A stretch of 64,000 nt of DNA from Enoplolaimus lenunculus (Eukaryota > Nematoda > Enoplea > Enoplida > Thoracostomopsidae): contig JASANG010000678.1 in the NCBI GenBank assembly GCA_030248215.1, forward strand, positions 1 to 64,000. Reading direction: 5' to 3'. Positions 48,501 through 58,199 of the stretch are shown here, one piece after another. Every line of letters starts with the position of its first letter. The first letter of the stretch is position 1. A program made the translations under genes and the position numbers. Under the pieces are notes generated by a model. It saw only the letters and a program-made list of their open reading frames with translations. It made no database searches and was not told the DNA's origin.

Positions 48501-50618
48501 TCAAACCAATTGTGCAGTAGCAGTCAGTATTTGCAGGATCTCATTTCAATGCTCACGATTTGATGCGTGGATTTTGCTGTCGCCTATCAGGACCAATGAG
48601 ATCTGTTCGCTATCTGCGTGACCGATATGCTCACAATTCTATCCAATCAGATTCAAGCTACGAAAAACCGCAGCGAAAGAATACAGCAAACTCAAATTGC
48701 ATTACTTGCATCAACACTAAAAGAATTCAATCAGAATGCGAGAAACACAGTCGAACGAATTCTGTCCAATCAGACTGCAAATCTGATATTAAAAATTTCA
48801 CCCTAAATCATCCACTAATCGGAACGTTTACGTGTGAATCCAGCGAATCCGGTTTCGATGAAAAAGGTAATCAGTGGTTTACCAGTCCGCAGCTGTTTAT
48901 AGGTGCCAGTATTCACAAATGAGTATTACAATGGTTATCATTAAGTGATACGTTTTTTAACCAGAGAACCATATCAGTTATAGATATTAATATTTTTGTA
49001 ATGACTGAAGTACGTAAAATCAAACACGAAAAATGTGCTAAACTTTGAAAATAATAAAATAAATATACCATGGTTTGAATTTTGCCAAACTGTTTTTCAA
49101 CTAGTGATATATGGTCGGTTACACAGAGTACAGAATCCGGACAAGGGTTTTTGATTTGCCTAATAATCACTTGGATATCTTGCTTAGATTTGAAGAGTTA
49201 TCGAATGCCGCCACAAGAACTTTAATATTGATATGATATGCTGTATGTTTGCGATCGAATTTAGCGGCAAAATTGTGGTGGTTTTTTGTAATTTTCAAGC
49301 TGAGCTTGTTAATTTTAAGCGAAGAACAATTTTCATTTTTATCCAAAAACTTCTGGAGGGTCTACGAGCCGATCGAGCTCCCCGCATACGCGGATGGTTT
49401 TAAGATCTTATACTTGATTCTTTAGGCTCCAACCACTATGACCTACTTCATGCATGCAATGGAGCGTTATCTGTGATTTGGTCACTGGGCTGTCACGAAC
49501 CGCAAGTTTTAAGTGGTCCTAAAGGAAATTTGCATACCGTTCGGTACGTTATCTGGACGTCATATGGTCCACAATTAAATAAATGTGCACGAATATTCGT
49601 TGAGTTTGAGAGATGGTCCATGAAATGTATTTTCGGGTGGAGATTGACCAACAGAGCATTTTAGGGGGAATTGTGCATAAGACATAATTTTTGGGAAGAT
49701 CTTGCAAGAAGTTGAATTTGAGAGGGGGGGCGTGACATTGTGTTAAATGTGAATCTGACTGAAAATTGTCCAAAAGCTTCAATTGCTTTTACTCAAACAA
49801 CGAACAGTATAATCAATGTATAACATTTATCACCAGTTAGCTGAAGATTTTCAGTTATAAAATACGCAACACAGTCGCCAGGCTTTGTTACATTTCCACG
49901 TATTCATGGCTTGAGCTCTAGCCTGTTATAAATAAAATTCTCAACATTCTCGCCAGCTTTAATAGATGAATTTACGACAAATTGTCGCCCGACAATTTAT
50001 CGCACAACAGTTGTATCTTAAAGCATATTAATATACTGACATTTATACATAATCTGAAACATAATCCAAAGCCTAATCCTAATCCTAAGCAAAAGCATAA
50101 TAATGCGCGACGAATTGTCGAGCCGATTAAATTTCGGATTTCATGTTCTGAGGCGACGAGTTGACGTGATACCGTATTAGCTTGTCACGCATCGATGGCT
50201 TGCGCTAGCGAGATTATTATGTATGAGCAATTGAAGAGATACAGAAACTATTCAATAGCTGGCAGTAGCTGCTACACACTACCGATAATATCAACCCTAT
50301 ACTCTGAATGTTCGGATTTTTCGGGTTCGAAAAAGTTTTTGATTATTAACAAATCGCTGTCTTTTATGTTTTGTTTTCAGAAATGGTCTCAAATCTCGCC
50401 TACTTCCAAGCGTTTGCAAACGTGAATTGTTTTCGCAATTTATGCAGTGCTACCGCATGGCCTCTACGTTACGGCATGCACCAATGAGCTATCGCGAAAC
50501 AAAGCAACTTGCAGTTGAGTATATGACATTGAAATCAACAATACAACACGAACTTTTAACGCGTGGATACGGCGTTTGGATCAAAAAGCATTCGTTCCTT
50601 GAAACATTTAATCTGTAA
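36549..50618 (+). CDS. ADAR/ADAD-type adenosine deaminase, one dsRBD, catalytic residues intact
   Basis: Deaminates adenosine to inosine in double-stranded RNA if active. Exons: 36549-36856, 38511-38781, 40614-40844 (uncertain), 43878-44076, 44743-44836, 45642-45853 (end uncertain), 47456-47641, 48537-48866, 49426-49543, 50381-50618; phases agree, 728 residues. The dsRBD (about 48-140) has [24 protein letters not shown] and [10 protein letters not shown]. The deaminase domain has DCHAE (His357 ligand, Glu359 proton shuttle), STSPCGDA (Cys431) and TMSCTDK (Cys469): all zinc ligands present. [16 protein letters not shown] follows; human ADAR2 has KIARWN there, so an inositol-hexakisphosphate-binding Arg appears to be Met. 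The end, RGYGVWIKK...FNL, matches the family C-terminus. One dsRBD and the C-terminus recall ADAD1, but vertebrate ADADs have lost catalytic residues. Exon 8 carries a Cys-rich insertion. An exon may be missing between 45857 and 47455, where the linker is short. Confidence 0.92.
37126..37575. mobile_element. TGGCTGGGTTTC foldback MITE, copy 2, with nested palindrome
   Basis: The ends TGGCTGGGTTTCTAAAACCC and TTTCATAAACCCAGCCA match 30231-30547. The ~100-bp segment at 37278-37375 is absent from the sibling and has its own inverted ends, GTTAAGGGTTGCGCTA and TAGCGCAACCTTAAC. Lies in intron 1 of the deaminase gene. Confidence 0.8.
39114..39416. repeat. AAATTTGAATTTTCCGCC minisatellite
   Basis: About 15 imperfect units of 18-20 bp of the form CCAAAATTTGAATTTTCCGC, in intron 2 of the deaminase gene. 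The frame is not open. Confidence 0.9.
39480..39740 (+). repeat. CATATGACACTC dispersed repeat
   Basis: TCATATGACACTCGACATAA, CTATGCACTACATGTGTAG and CTTTAAAACTGTATTATATG recur in the same direction at about 53080-53345 and inverted at about 43480-43670. Probably a MITE; I did not define the ends. A shorter related piece lies at about 38985-39060. Confidence 0.65.
41920..42000. repeat. 36-bp tandem repeat, about 2.3 units
   Basis: The unit GAATATGGATAAAATGATTT plus TTTCCGAAATTG is repeated head to tail. A TTAGGC/CCTAAG array fragment follows at about 42115-42215. Confidence 0.85.
43060..43335. repeat. Imperfect ~75-bp tandem repeat (AGCCAATCAAATTAGAGT)
   Basis: About three diverged units sharing CAATCAAATTAGAGTT and CTTACCC...CGTT...CAAAAAAT motifs, in an intron of the deaminase gene. 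Confidence 0.6.
43480..43670 (-). repeat. CATATGACACTC dispersed repeat, inverted copy
   Basis: It has AATATTGGGTAACATTTTGT at the start and GTGCATAGCTAGTTACCGTG, then GAGTGTCATATGATATTGAC, near the end: the reverse complement of the 53080-53345 copy. Confidence 0.65.
44456..44640 (+). mobile_element. TTAGGC-bearing MITE in intron 4 of the deaminase gene
   Basis: Left end GTCAATGTATAGAACAGGGC, AGTAGTATAAACACAATACT, a degenerate CCTAAG/AAGCC array, and the right block AACGTTCCGTCTCAGATCTT. Confidence 0.7.
45225..45582. repeat. 30-bp minisatellite, about 12 units, in intron 5 of the deaminase gene
   Basis: The unit is AGCCCAGCTTTTGAACCAGG plus TTTATTCTTG. Units are nearly identical, with one shortened unit near 45435-45455. 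The period is a multiple of three, so long open frames appear on both strands (repeating [10 protein letters not shown] on +). The array ends 59 bp before the next exon at 45642. Confidence 0.96.
47588..47925 (+). repeat. 54-bp minisatellite spanning a deaminase exon end and its splice donor
   Basis: Six units of exactly 54 bp (47588, 47642, 47696, 47750, 47804, 47858) plus a stub. The first is the genuine 3' end of the exon ([11 protein letters not shown], then the G of the split codon) and its donor at 47642. Units 2-5 each end with the same AATAG or AAGAG followed by GTAATT or GTAGTT, at 47696, 47750, 47804 and 47858; in unit 6 the GT is changed to CT. All copies keep the reading frame and phase. 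Confidence 0.95.
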
Positions 50619-50799
50619 ACCATAACCTTTGTCAATATTCTTAAATGCGCATAGCACCTATGACCAGTTAGTAATAATACGTGTAAATTAAGATGCAACA
50701 AATGATGAGTTTTGAAAATGGGCAGCGGTTTTGCATTTGATGTGTCCTACTCGTGAGCAGATTTTACGAACTGCAAGTACTACAGTTGTTTTGTTTGAA

Positions 50800-50805
50800 A
50801 ATAAA
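50800..50805 (+). terminator. Poly(A) signal of the deaminase gene
   Basis: AATAAA 182 bp after the stop codon at 50616-50618. It is the first canonical signal downstream. Confidence 0.5.
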
Positions 50806-53800
50806 TTACGAACTCAAATCCTAGTAATATTGAACTGGTCATAAGTGTTATACCTACTTGAGAATGCGAATACCAGTTTCAAATCCTTCTATTAAAATGG
50901 CATACTTTAAATTTAATTTTCTTCAAACTCATCGTGTTTTTACTGCTTTCGTCGCTTGGAAATTGTCAGTTTTGGATTAAACAGACTACTAACAACAATC
51001 TACATGCAATATTTCTTTCCACACAACAATAACATTTCTGTTCTAAAAAATGTTGTAAACAAAGTAATGCTAGAAAGCGGCCCAAAATACGTATGTGCGG
51101 TATTATACAGCTTTATAAATGCTTAATAAATGACAAATAAGTTTCTTATCATGAAACAAAATAATTTCGTAGATGATTAGGTGAGATTGAAATCTTCAAC
51201 ACAAGCCGAACCATACTGTGGTCGATATATGTCGCATAGATCAGAAAACATCTACAAAAATATTTATATTTTTATAATTTCGCTTCAAATACTGGTCCTG
51301 CTATACTACTTAGTACACTTTTGGCTTAGCTTCTGTTTCGTTAATATCTCAACGCAATGTGTTTACAGCTGTATATTTTGTGATTCTTTTGATTTTATTA
51401 ATTTTAAAGAACTATGAATAGTACTTTTCAGTGTTTAGTGGTCAATTTTAATGAGAATGCAATCTGCAGGTCATCACAAACACTTCGATATGACAGTCCC
51501 ATCAAAGAGCGTCTCTTAGTTGATGTGTAAAATAAAACTAGTCGTTTTAGGCTTGTGAGCAGTGAAGTAATCGTTTTTAAATTTTTAAATTCTCGCATAG
51601 GGTAGACTGTGAGCAACTTAAAGCAATCGGTATAGGTGAATTAAAACACAATTCACAGTGTTTAACATTTACTACTTGTATACGCAGTTCAAAATCTCCA
51701 CAAGACGCGAGAGAACCTCTTGTGGCTGAGTGGTCATGGTAAACGCCTTCCACACATGAGGCTGCGATTCGAATCTTCACTTGAAATGAGTCTTTATACG
51801 TAACAGTGAATATTCGTGCGAAAACAGGTTAATATTCCATGTATTTTATCACTGTTTCTATATTTTTGTACATTTTCATATTTGGTGAATGTTATATTGG
51901 TTATAGTTACTTTATTTAGGTTGAAAATGCGTATAATAGAACCGGCGCGCGTGTCCCGATATAGCGAAAAGAGGCCGTAATTTTTAGTGTTTAAAAACGT
52001 GATTATACATCAACATTATATATCAAAGTTCTGGTGTTATATTCTTTAACTGTAAAAAACTCTTGCAAAGCAAAAAATCGAAATAAATAAAGCTTAGAAA
52101 TACCAGCACAACCCATCAAGTTTTATACAACAGTAAGATTTTTGTTGATGACCTCCATTTGGCTGAATACTTATACTATCTAGTTTCAGGTACTATTACT
52201 GATTGAGAATGCAGGCCCTGGTTTTTTACTCTATAGTGGATAATACTATTCTATACAAACGTACCGGCTTGCTTAAAACGCCTAGGCAGTGCCGTACTTA
52301 TGCCTTCCATACTTTCGAGTGGAACCCTTTAAAGTTATTAAGAGTCTGTGGTAGTTTAACCTGAAACTTAATTTGTCTATAAAATTAGTTACGTCTTTTC
52401 CTTCGTTAAAACTCCCAAGAATAATCATTATCAGGGTACAACCGGAAAATTCCGATTCCGATTAGAATCCTAATTCAAAACGAGTTTCGATTCCAGTTCT
52501 GGTACAACTTTGATGTTCCGTTTACGGTATCCGGTTCCGGTTTGCAATGTATTCATTTCGAGAAAACTTTCACATTTTTAATACTAAAGGTCCCTACATA
52601 TTGACCTTTAAGAGAAGCCTTTCACAAATTGTAACACCAAAGATGATGCGTTTAGGTAAACCATAAATTTTTTAATTTTGTGCTCGTCTTTACTGGAATA
52701 TTACAATTTCAAAATTGTTTTATATTCTACACGCAGCAAACGGACTTGTGTACTATAAGGTGAAGGCTATAACTTTTGTACATATGCACTTGATTATAAA
52801 TATATTATTTTGATTCAGTCATTAAAATCTGTGTTTCAGTTTCATATTTATTCATCAATTGAGGAGTTTCGTAATTTTTTATTTCATTTCGAAAAATTGC
52901 AGAATACCTGTAACAAGAAATTGAGAGATGTATACGTGATTTTTAAGTAATTTGACACTAAAAATAACATATATAATTTCCGTTATTTCTGTAACCGGAA
53001 ATGGCAACAGACACATCCGGTTACACCTTGGAAGCAATGATTCAAGATGCCGGTCGCCTAACTGAAACGGTTTGACCTGTCTGCTATGTTATATGATATA
53101 TTAAGTTTCTTGTCTGTCATTATCATATAACACTTGCCATACACAGTAACTAGCTATGTACAGCATATCTTTAAAACTGTATTATAAGGTTGACTTTGAC
53201 ATACAAAAGTATGATCTGCACTTGATATTAGCAGACAAGTGTAGTTTTTGGAGTGTGGTATATGGTTAATACCCAGACGAAATGTTACCCAATATTTTGA
53301 TAGGGTTACGCCGTGTTCCACGCTGCCCCTGTTTTAACATGAGCCCCGCGTAAAAAATTTGAAATTGAATTCAAAATTTAAAACGCCAATTTGCGATTTT
53401 TAACAAAATTACAGTTTGTTTAGGTATATACTATCAAATAAGGCCAAATTGAAATTGTTTGAAAATAGATGGTATTGTACACAGAATTAATCATCTTAAA
53501 CAACTTTCGTTTTTACGAATAAAATGATAAAACGCATGTACGCGACTTACTTACCTTAATCGTATAAAATCTGGGGTTGGTGATGCAGGAAAAATCCGAC
53601 CCCCGTCTGGTCTTTTCTATGAAAAATTAGATCCCTGTCCGAATTTTACTAGAAAAAGTTAGATCTCCCAAAATTTGTGTATTTCAGAAAAAAAATTAGA
53701 CCTCCGTCATTAATTTTTGTAGAAAAAATTAGACCCTATGATTTCTGGATTTGAACAAAAATAGGACTTTATCCGGGTTGGTTTCAGGCCCTAACCGTTT

Positions 53801-53820
53801 GGGTTATTTTCACCGTCCAG
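50806..53820. other. Intergenic region, no gene seen
   Basis: Contents: a family A tRNA-derived copy at about 51600-51835 (box B GCGATTCGAATC on +), a hAT-type element at 52432-53030 and a CATATGACACTC repeat at 53080-53345. The rest is AT-rich with only short frames. Confidence 0.6.
52432..53030. mobile_element. hAT-type MITE (CAGGGTACAACCGG ends)
   Basis: Left end CAGGGTACAACCGGAAAATT; right end CATCCGGTTACACCTTG. ACCGGT/TCCGGTTCCGG motifs lie near both ends. The 8-bp flanks do not match, so the boundaries or the duplication are eroded. Confidence 0.6.
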
Positions 53821-53824
53821 AATA

Positions 53825-54051
53825 CTGTAGTCGCCCGAATAAAGAGAGGAAAGAGTTATTTGGTTACGGGCTGTATATTATATTTTTTAACACTTCCTCC
53901 ACCGGCCTTCATTAGTGATAAATATCGGGTATTGCAACTTTATGATTTACGCACTCTATCCGCTTTACGCACTCGTTTTAAAGATGCGTACTTTTATTGA
54001 TTGGGACTCAAGATTGGACCCACTAGTACACCCTATTATTCGGGTAACTAA
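53825..54051. mobile_element. Mariner-type MITE, internally shortened (CTGTAGTGATCCGAATAA family)
   Basis: Left end CTGTAGTCGCCCGAATAAAG after TA; right end CCTATTATTCGGGTAACTA. It has lost about half of the 433-bp sequence seen at 7133. Confidence 0.75.
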
Positions 54052-54163
54052 AGGACTTTCTTTGAACTATTAGGTACATGAACCACTTGCAACATTCATT
54101 TTTCAGGCGTGTGTCTCACACATGAAATATGAACTAACCAGCGTTGTGGAATAACTTTTGTTC

Positions 54164-54592
54164 AGCATAAGCGATAAATCATGCAAAATTATTATAGATT
54201 CACCCGTACGCGCGCAACAAATGCAACAATATTTTTCAGCTTTTATGACAGTTCTTTGCCCATACCAAACTTTAAAACTGTTTTTATCTGTGACCCATCA
54301 TGTTTCTTGTTTGGACGCAGAAATTTTGGACTGTTTTTGTTGGTTGACTGAGGTTCGACTGCAGGGGAAGAAGTTTGAAATCGAATTAAAGTTTTCACAA
54401 AATGGTCTGCGAATTTTGAAATTGAGATTACGGCTATTCAGTATGGCAATGTTCGCTCCAAGATATACAGGTCTACGCCGTTATGCTCACGTGTTCGTAC
54501 CCATTGTTTGGGATGAGCTGCTGAAACAAAAAAGGTTTTATGCATTTATTCAGAAAAGTATAGTCAGTGGTAAAACTGGACGGTTCTCTTGA
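54164..54592 (+). CDS. Possible terminal coding exon of an unrecognised gene
   Basis: An open frame of about 143 codons ends in TGA and follows an acceptor-like ACTTTTGTTCAG at 54152-54163. I do not recognise the product. It is rich in Leu, Phe and Cys, with a hydrophobic, helix-like stretch (MTVLCPYQTLKLFLSV) and a basic amphipathic part (LRILKLRLRLFSM), and ends GKTGRFS. There is no ATG at the start of the frame; the first internal ATG is at 54226. Upstream exons on + between 50.8 and 54.1 kb are not evident. Its length is unusual for AT-rich non-coding DNA. It could also be a chance ORF or a fragment of an unknown transposon. Confidence 0.35.
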   Translation, partial: SISDKSCKIIIDSPVRAQQMQQYFSAFMTVLCPYQTLKLFLSVTHHVSCLDAEILDCFCWLTEVRLQGKKFEIELKFSQNGLRILKLRLRLFSMAMFAPRYTGLRRYAHVFVPIVWDELLKQKRFYAFIQKSIVSGKTGRFS

Positions 54593-56900
54593 AATTTAAA
54601 ACAATTTTTCTCAAAAGAAATGAAAAATGTTTATTTTCTTTAGTTTAATGGAATAATTTTCAGACTTCATTTTAAAACTTTTTCGAAAATTTTTTTGTTA
54701 TAAACATAAATAATTTTCAAGTGCAACATCCTAATCGTATTTCTTAAATGTAAGAATTTTTTTCATAAATATCCAAAATATTATTTTGCGTACACGGTTG
54801 ACAACTTATAAGGAGCTCCATCTTCCATGTGGGGGGCTCGGCTAGCCAACCGCGGTCTTGCTATGTAGAGATAGTCGAATTCTGTTAGGCTGAAGAGGAA
54901 GACGGGTAAGCTTTTAAATATGCTTTACCGAAAATTAGAAGTAGGCCGAATGCTAATAATAGGAGCCCGCCCACCGGAAAACAGGTTGTAAAAACGGGGA
55001 AGGTTTTAGCTTAAACTTTTTGGGATAAGGTTTTAGGACAAGGCTGACTGAGAAGGCGCCTATATACCTAATAAATATGGACCAAAAATCGTGTTATCAG
55101 TAATCACTTTACAGATATAAAAACATTTTCCAACAAGGCAACTATGCAAATAAATGTGAAATTGCAATGAGTAGCAGAGTAGTATTCTACGAATGTACTA
55201 AAATTAGAAACAAACCTTCATAGTATGAAAGTTACATTATATTTCGCTAACTTGTGATGGGAGAAAGATCCGTAGCGGAACGTTACTGTTCCGACCCTGT
55301 TCTATACATGGGCCGAATATGGCTAAACCTACCACTGTTCAGACCCTGTTCTATACATAGGCTGCCATATCCATTTAGAATACGAGCACATGTGACGGTT
55401 GCAGGTTAGATATAAAGCTCATGCTACAGGTGGCCAAGTTGTTGTTATATTGTAGTAACGTTCACTCGGCAGTCTGAAACTTGTATTTCATTCTTGCAAA
55501 AGTAATTTTTGTGCTGAACAAAGTTCAGAATCTCATAAACCGTTGTTAAACCGCGACATTTCTTGAATCCTCCAAAGATTGTCTCTTGTAAATATTTAAA
55601 AGAGTTCATTTTAGAATGCTTGATTTGCTTTCCTTCCGATATAATTTCGATTTTCAACTTCCACAATTTCATCAAGGGTCAAAAATGCCATTCACGAGAA
55701 CAGAAAATAGACCGATTAAAATTCTGAAATTTAACTTTGAACTCGGAAATTGCTTGGCTCTTGTAAACATTTCCTTTATACAAAGCTTAGGGTCAGGCAT
55801 TGGAAAAGTGTCAGGCAAAAGTTTAGGCTTTAGGTATACGCAAGCAATTTCCTAACCTAGGTCTAAAAGTCTAAACCCGAGCCTAAGCTAAGTGTATGTG
55901 GGGGAAGTGCACAAGAGCAAATTGTTTTTAGTTTTAGACATGTTCTAAAGGTTTTATACATGGGCCTCAGATTCGATGCCAGGGGCGTATTAGCCAGTAC
56001 TTTATTTCGAAATCGTGAAAATCCAATGTAATAATTTTTCATGTAAATCGAGAGCAGCAAAAGTAGAATATTTTGTCCGTTTAAACCTCATTATGTTAAA
56101 CCTCAGTGCTTGTTTTATTATTGCCCAAAATTTCAGGGCGAGGAGTATATCTCCACTACCCACTACCATGTGGACCCCTCTACTCGGATATATCAGTTGT
56201 GATAGGATGTTTATGTAGACAGTGTCTGAGTTTCATATTTATGTTCCTTTAAAAGGTTTCACAGGCAGAACAAATCTCATTACTGGCTCTATTCTATTAA
56301 GTTATACCAGCTGTGTTTCAGTATTTTTGTGTAACGAGTATTTGTTGTTATAGGGTGTAAAATTTGTTTACTTCCATCAACAAGGACTGCGAAATTATAG
56401 TTGCTTTAGCTTTATGTTTTTCGAGTTGGGCTATTGTGCTGCTTTTCACACAGGCTTAATAGGCACAGGATAATGTTTTGGAAGATGCTTACCTAAGCTT
56501 AAGCGTAAGCCTAAAAATTTGCATAAGCATTTACCTAACGCTCAGCATTAACCTTTAATGTGAGAGAAAGCGTAAGGCTCATGACTTTAGTTGTGGACTT
56601 GTTCTGTCTCTTGTAAACTTGCCTCCATATTTAAAATTAAGGCTAATACCTATGCTTAGTCGCAGGTTTAGTTACAGGCTTGAGCAAAAATTTAGGGTAT
56701 GGTTTAGGCTTAGGTTTAAATTCTCCAAAATGTAAGCCTAAGCCTATGACTTTGCCATGGCCTATCGCCTATAACTTTGTCCAGGACAAATTCTGTATAT
56801 GGTAAACAGAATCAGTAGTAATCAATCGATATTTACTAACGCCAAAAACCTGACTTATAATATTGTTTCAATTATTATTTGGAAATTGCCCGAATTTGAA
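54593..56900. other. Intergenic region, repeats only
   Basis: Holds solo ends of the TTAGGC element (GACCCTGTTCTATACATGGG at 55293-55312 and a second at 55338-55360) and degenerate TTAGGC/CCTAAG arrays at about 55790-55900 and 56480-56760. No domain-bearing frame. Confidence 0.6.
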
Positions 56901-57082
56901 AAAATGGCGTTCTACTTTGCGTTATACAATTTCTCAGCGATTAAACTGGTAAGTGTTTTTTAAGTTTCAGTTTACTTCGAAGTTTATTATGTCAAAAAAT
57001 AGGAGCCTGAGAGGTAAACAAATTTTGTCGGAGGTAGACCTGGAATCCGCAGCGTGCGGTAAACAAAATTTAGGTACTTAAC

Positions 57083-57083
<1 letters not shown>

Positions 57084-57169
<86 letters not shown>

Positions 57170-57190
57170 AAATAAAAAAAAATAAAAAAG
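57084..57190. repeat. Poly(A) tract, ~85 bp
   Basis: An uninterrupted A run followed by CAAATAAAAAAAAATAAAAA. It could be the tail of a retroposed sequence, but I recognise no 5' body next to it. The length may be unreliable in an assembly. Confidence 0.9.
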
Positions 57191-57667
57191 CTGAAGCTGA
57201 AACACATGTTTTATTGTACCGTGCGGACTGCAGTGTTGCCTTTTTAGAATCAGCGCCATGGTCAGGATTTCAGGAGAGTATATATACTAACTTGAGATTA
57301 AATATATGTATTATGCCAGCAGGTGTAGTAAGCAAGAAAAATTAACCTTTCGATCATAAGAAACTAAAATTTTAAAGTTAATAATAAAAGTTATGCATTT
57401 AACATTTATATCTTTCCAGGAATTTTTTTGTGGGAGGGGTCAGAGGTGTATCGCGTATATATAGCGGAATGCGTCCCAATGTGGCACGACCGATGTTAAT
57501 CTAATCCCATGATTGGAATCATAATGAGTGCATGCTGTATTGTTATCGGCAGAACACTATATTTCAAAACAATTTGTATTCTAACGCGAAATTTAACTTT
57601 TAATTTCTTTGATTTTTACTCCAAAACTAAAAAGTTGTTTGTTCAAAATAATATTTAAATGTAGAAC

Positions 57668-57928
57668 TCAATTTAAGACTGTGAGAACTGCGTATGATAT
57701 ACATAGCTTTGCGTGGCGATATCCTCGCTGTCGGATACAAGGCGGGTCCAAGCACCGCCAACAAATATCAAAACCAAAATTTGGTGCTTCGATTGTAGTT
57801 TCGCTATCACTCGCGAGGTTTTTCACTATTATATTTCGTGCAGCTTGCTCATCAGAAATTTCTTGACCGCCACTGGATATCCTATTCACTATAATTAACA
57901 CCTGTGCAATATTTACAAAACGCTTCAT
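57668..57928 (-). CDS. Candidate secreted peptide or signal-peptide exon
   Basis: An 86-codon frame on the minus strand with an ATG at 57926-57928. The first ~20 residues look like a signal peptide (MKRFVNIAQVLIIVNRISSG). The middle is acidic/polar (QEISDEQAARNIIVKNLASD), and a cysteine cluster follows (DICWRCLDPPC), with one more Cys near the end. It may be a complete small gene or a first exon read past its donor; GT dinucleotides in the 3' part (such as GTATAT after AAGCTAT) could act as donors. No family recognised. Chance occurrence is possible. Confidence 0.35.
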   Translation of the reverse strand: MKRFVNIAQVLIIVNRISSGGQEISDEQAARNIIVKNLASDSETTIEAPNFGFDICWRCLDPPCIRQRGYRHAKLCISYAVLTVLN

Positions 57929-57945
57929 AAAAAGTGCCCATTATA

Positions 57946-58165
57946 CACTGCAAAATATGGGGAGTCAAATTGACTCTCTCCGAAATAGGCTTTTCCTGAC
58001 TACACAAAATGAGTCAAAATTCGACTCCTCCAGAGTCAAATTCGATTCAATGAATCGCTCAGTGAGTCGAATTTGATTCTGGCGGAGTCGAATTTGACTC
58101 AGTTTGCGCAGTCAGGAAAAGCCTACTTCCCAGAGAGTCAATTTGACTCACCATTTTTTACAGTG
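57946..58165. mobile_element. GAGTCAAATT foldback MITE, copy 3
   Basis: CACTGCAAAATATGGGGAGT to CACCATTTTTTACAGTG, flanked by TA on both sides (57944-57945, 58166-58167). This identifies TA as the target and fits Tc1/mariner mobilisation. Confidence 0.9.
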
Positions 58166-58199
58166 TAGAGGCCTACCAATTGGGAGACAAAAAAACCCG

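Noticed and set aside
56904-56948. First coding exon (MAFYFALYNFSAIKL) with a strong GTAAGT donor
   Set aside because: Plausible on its own, but its phase 0 end does not match the only nearby candidate exon (60432, phase 1), so no gene can be built.
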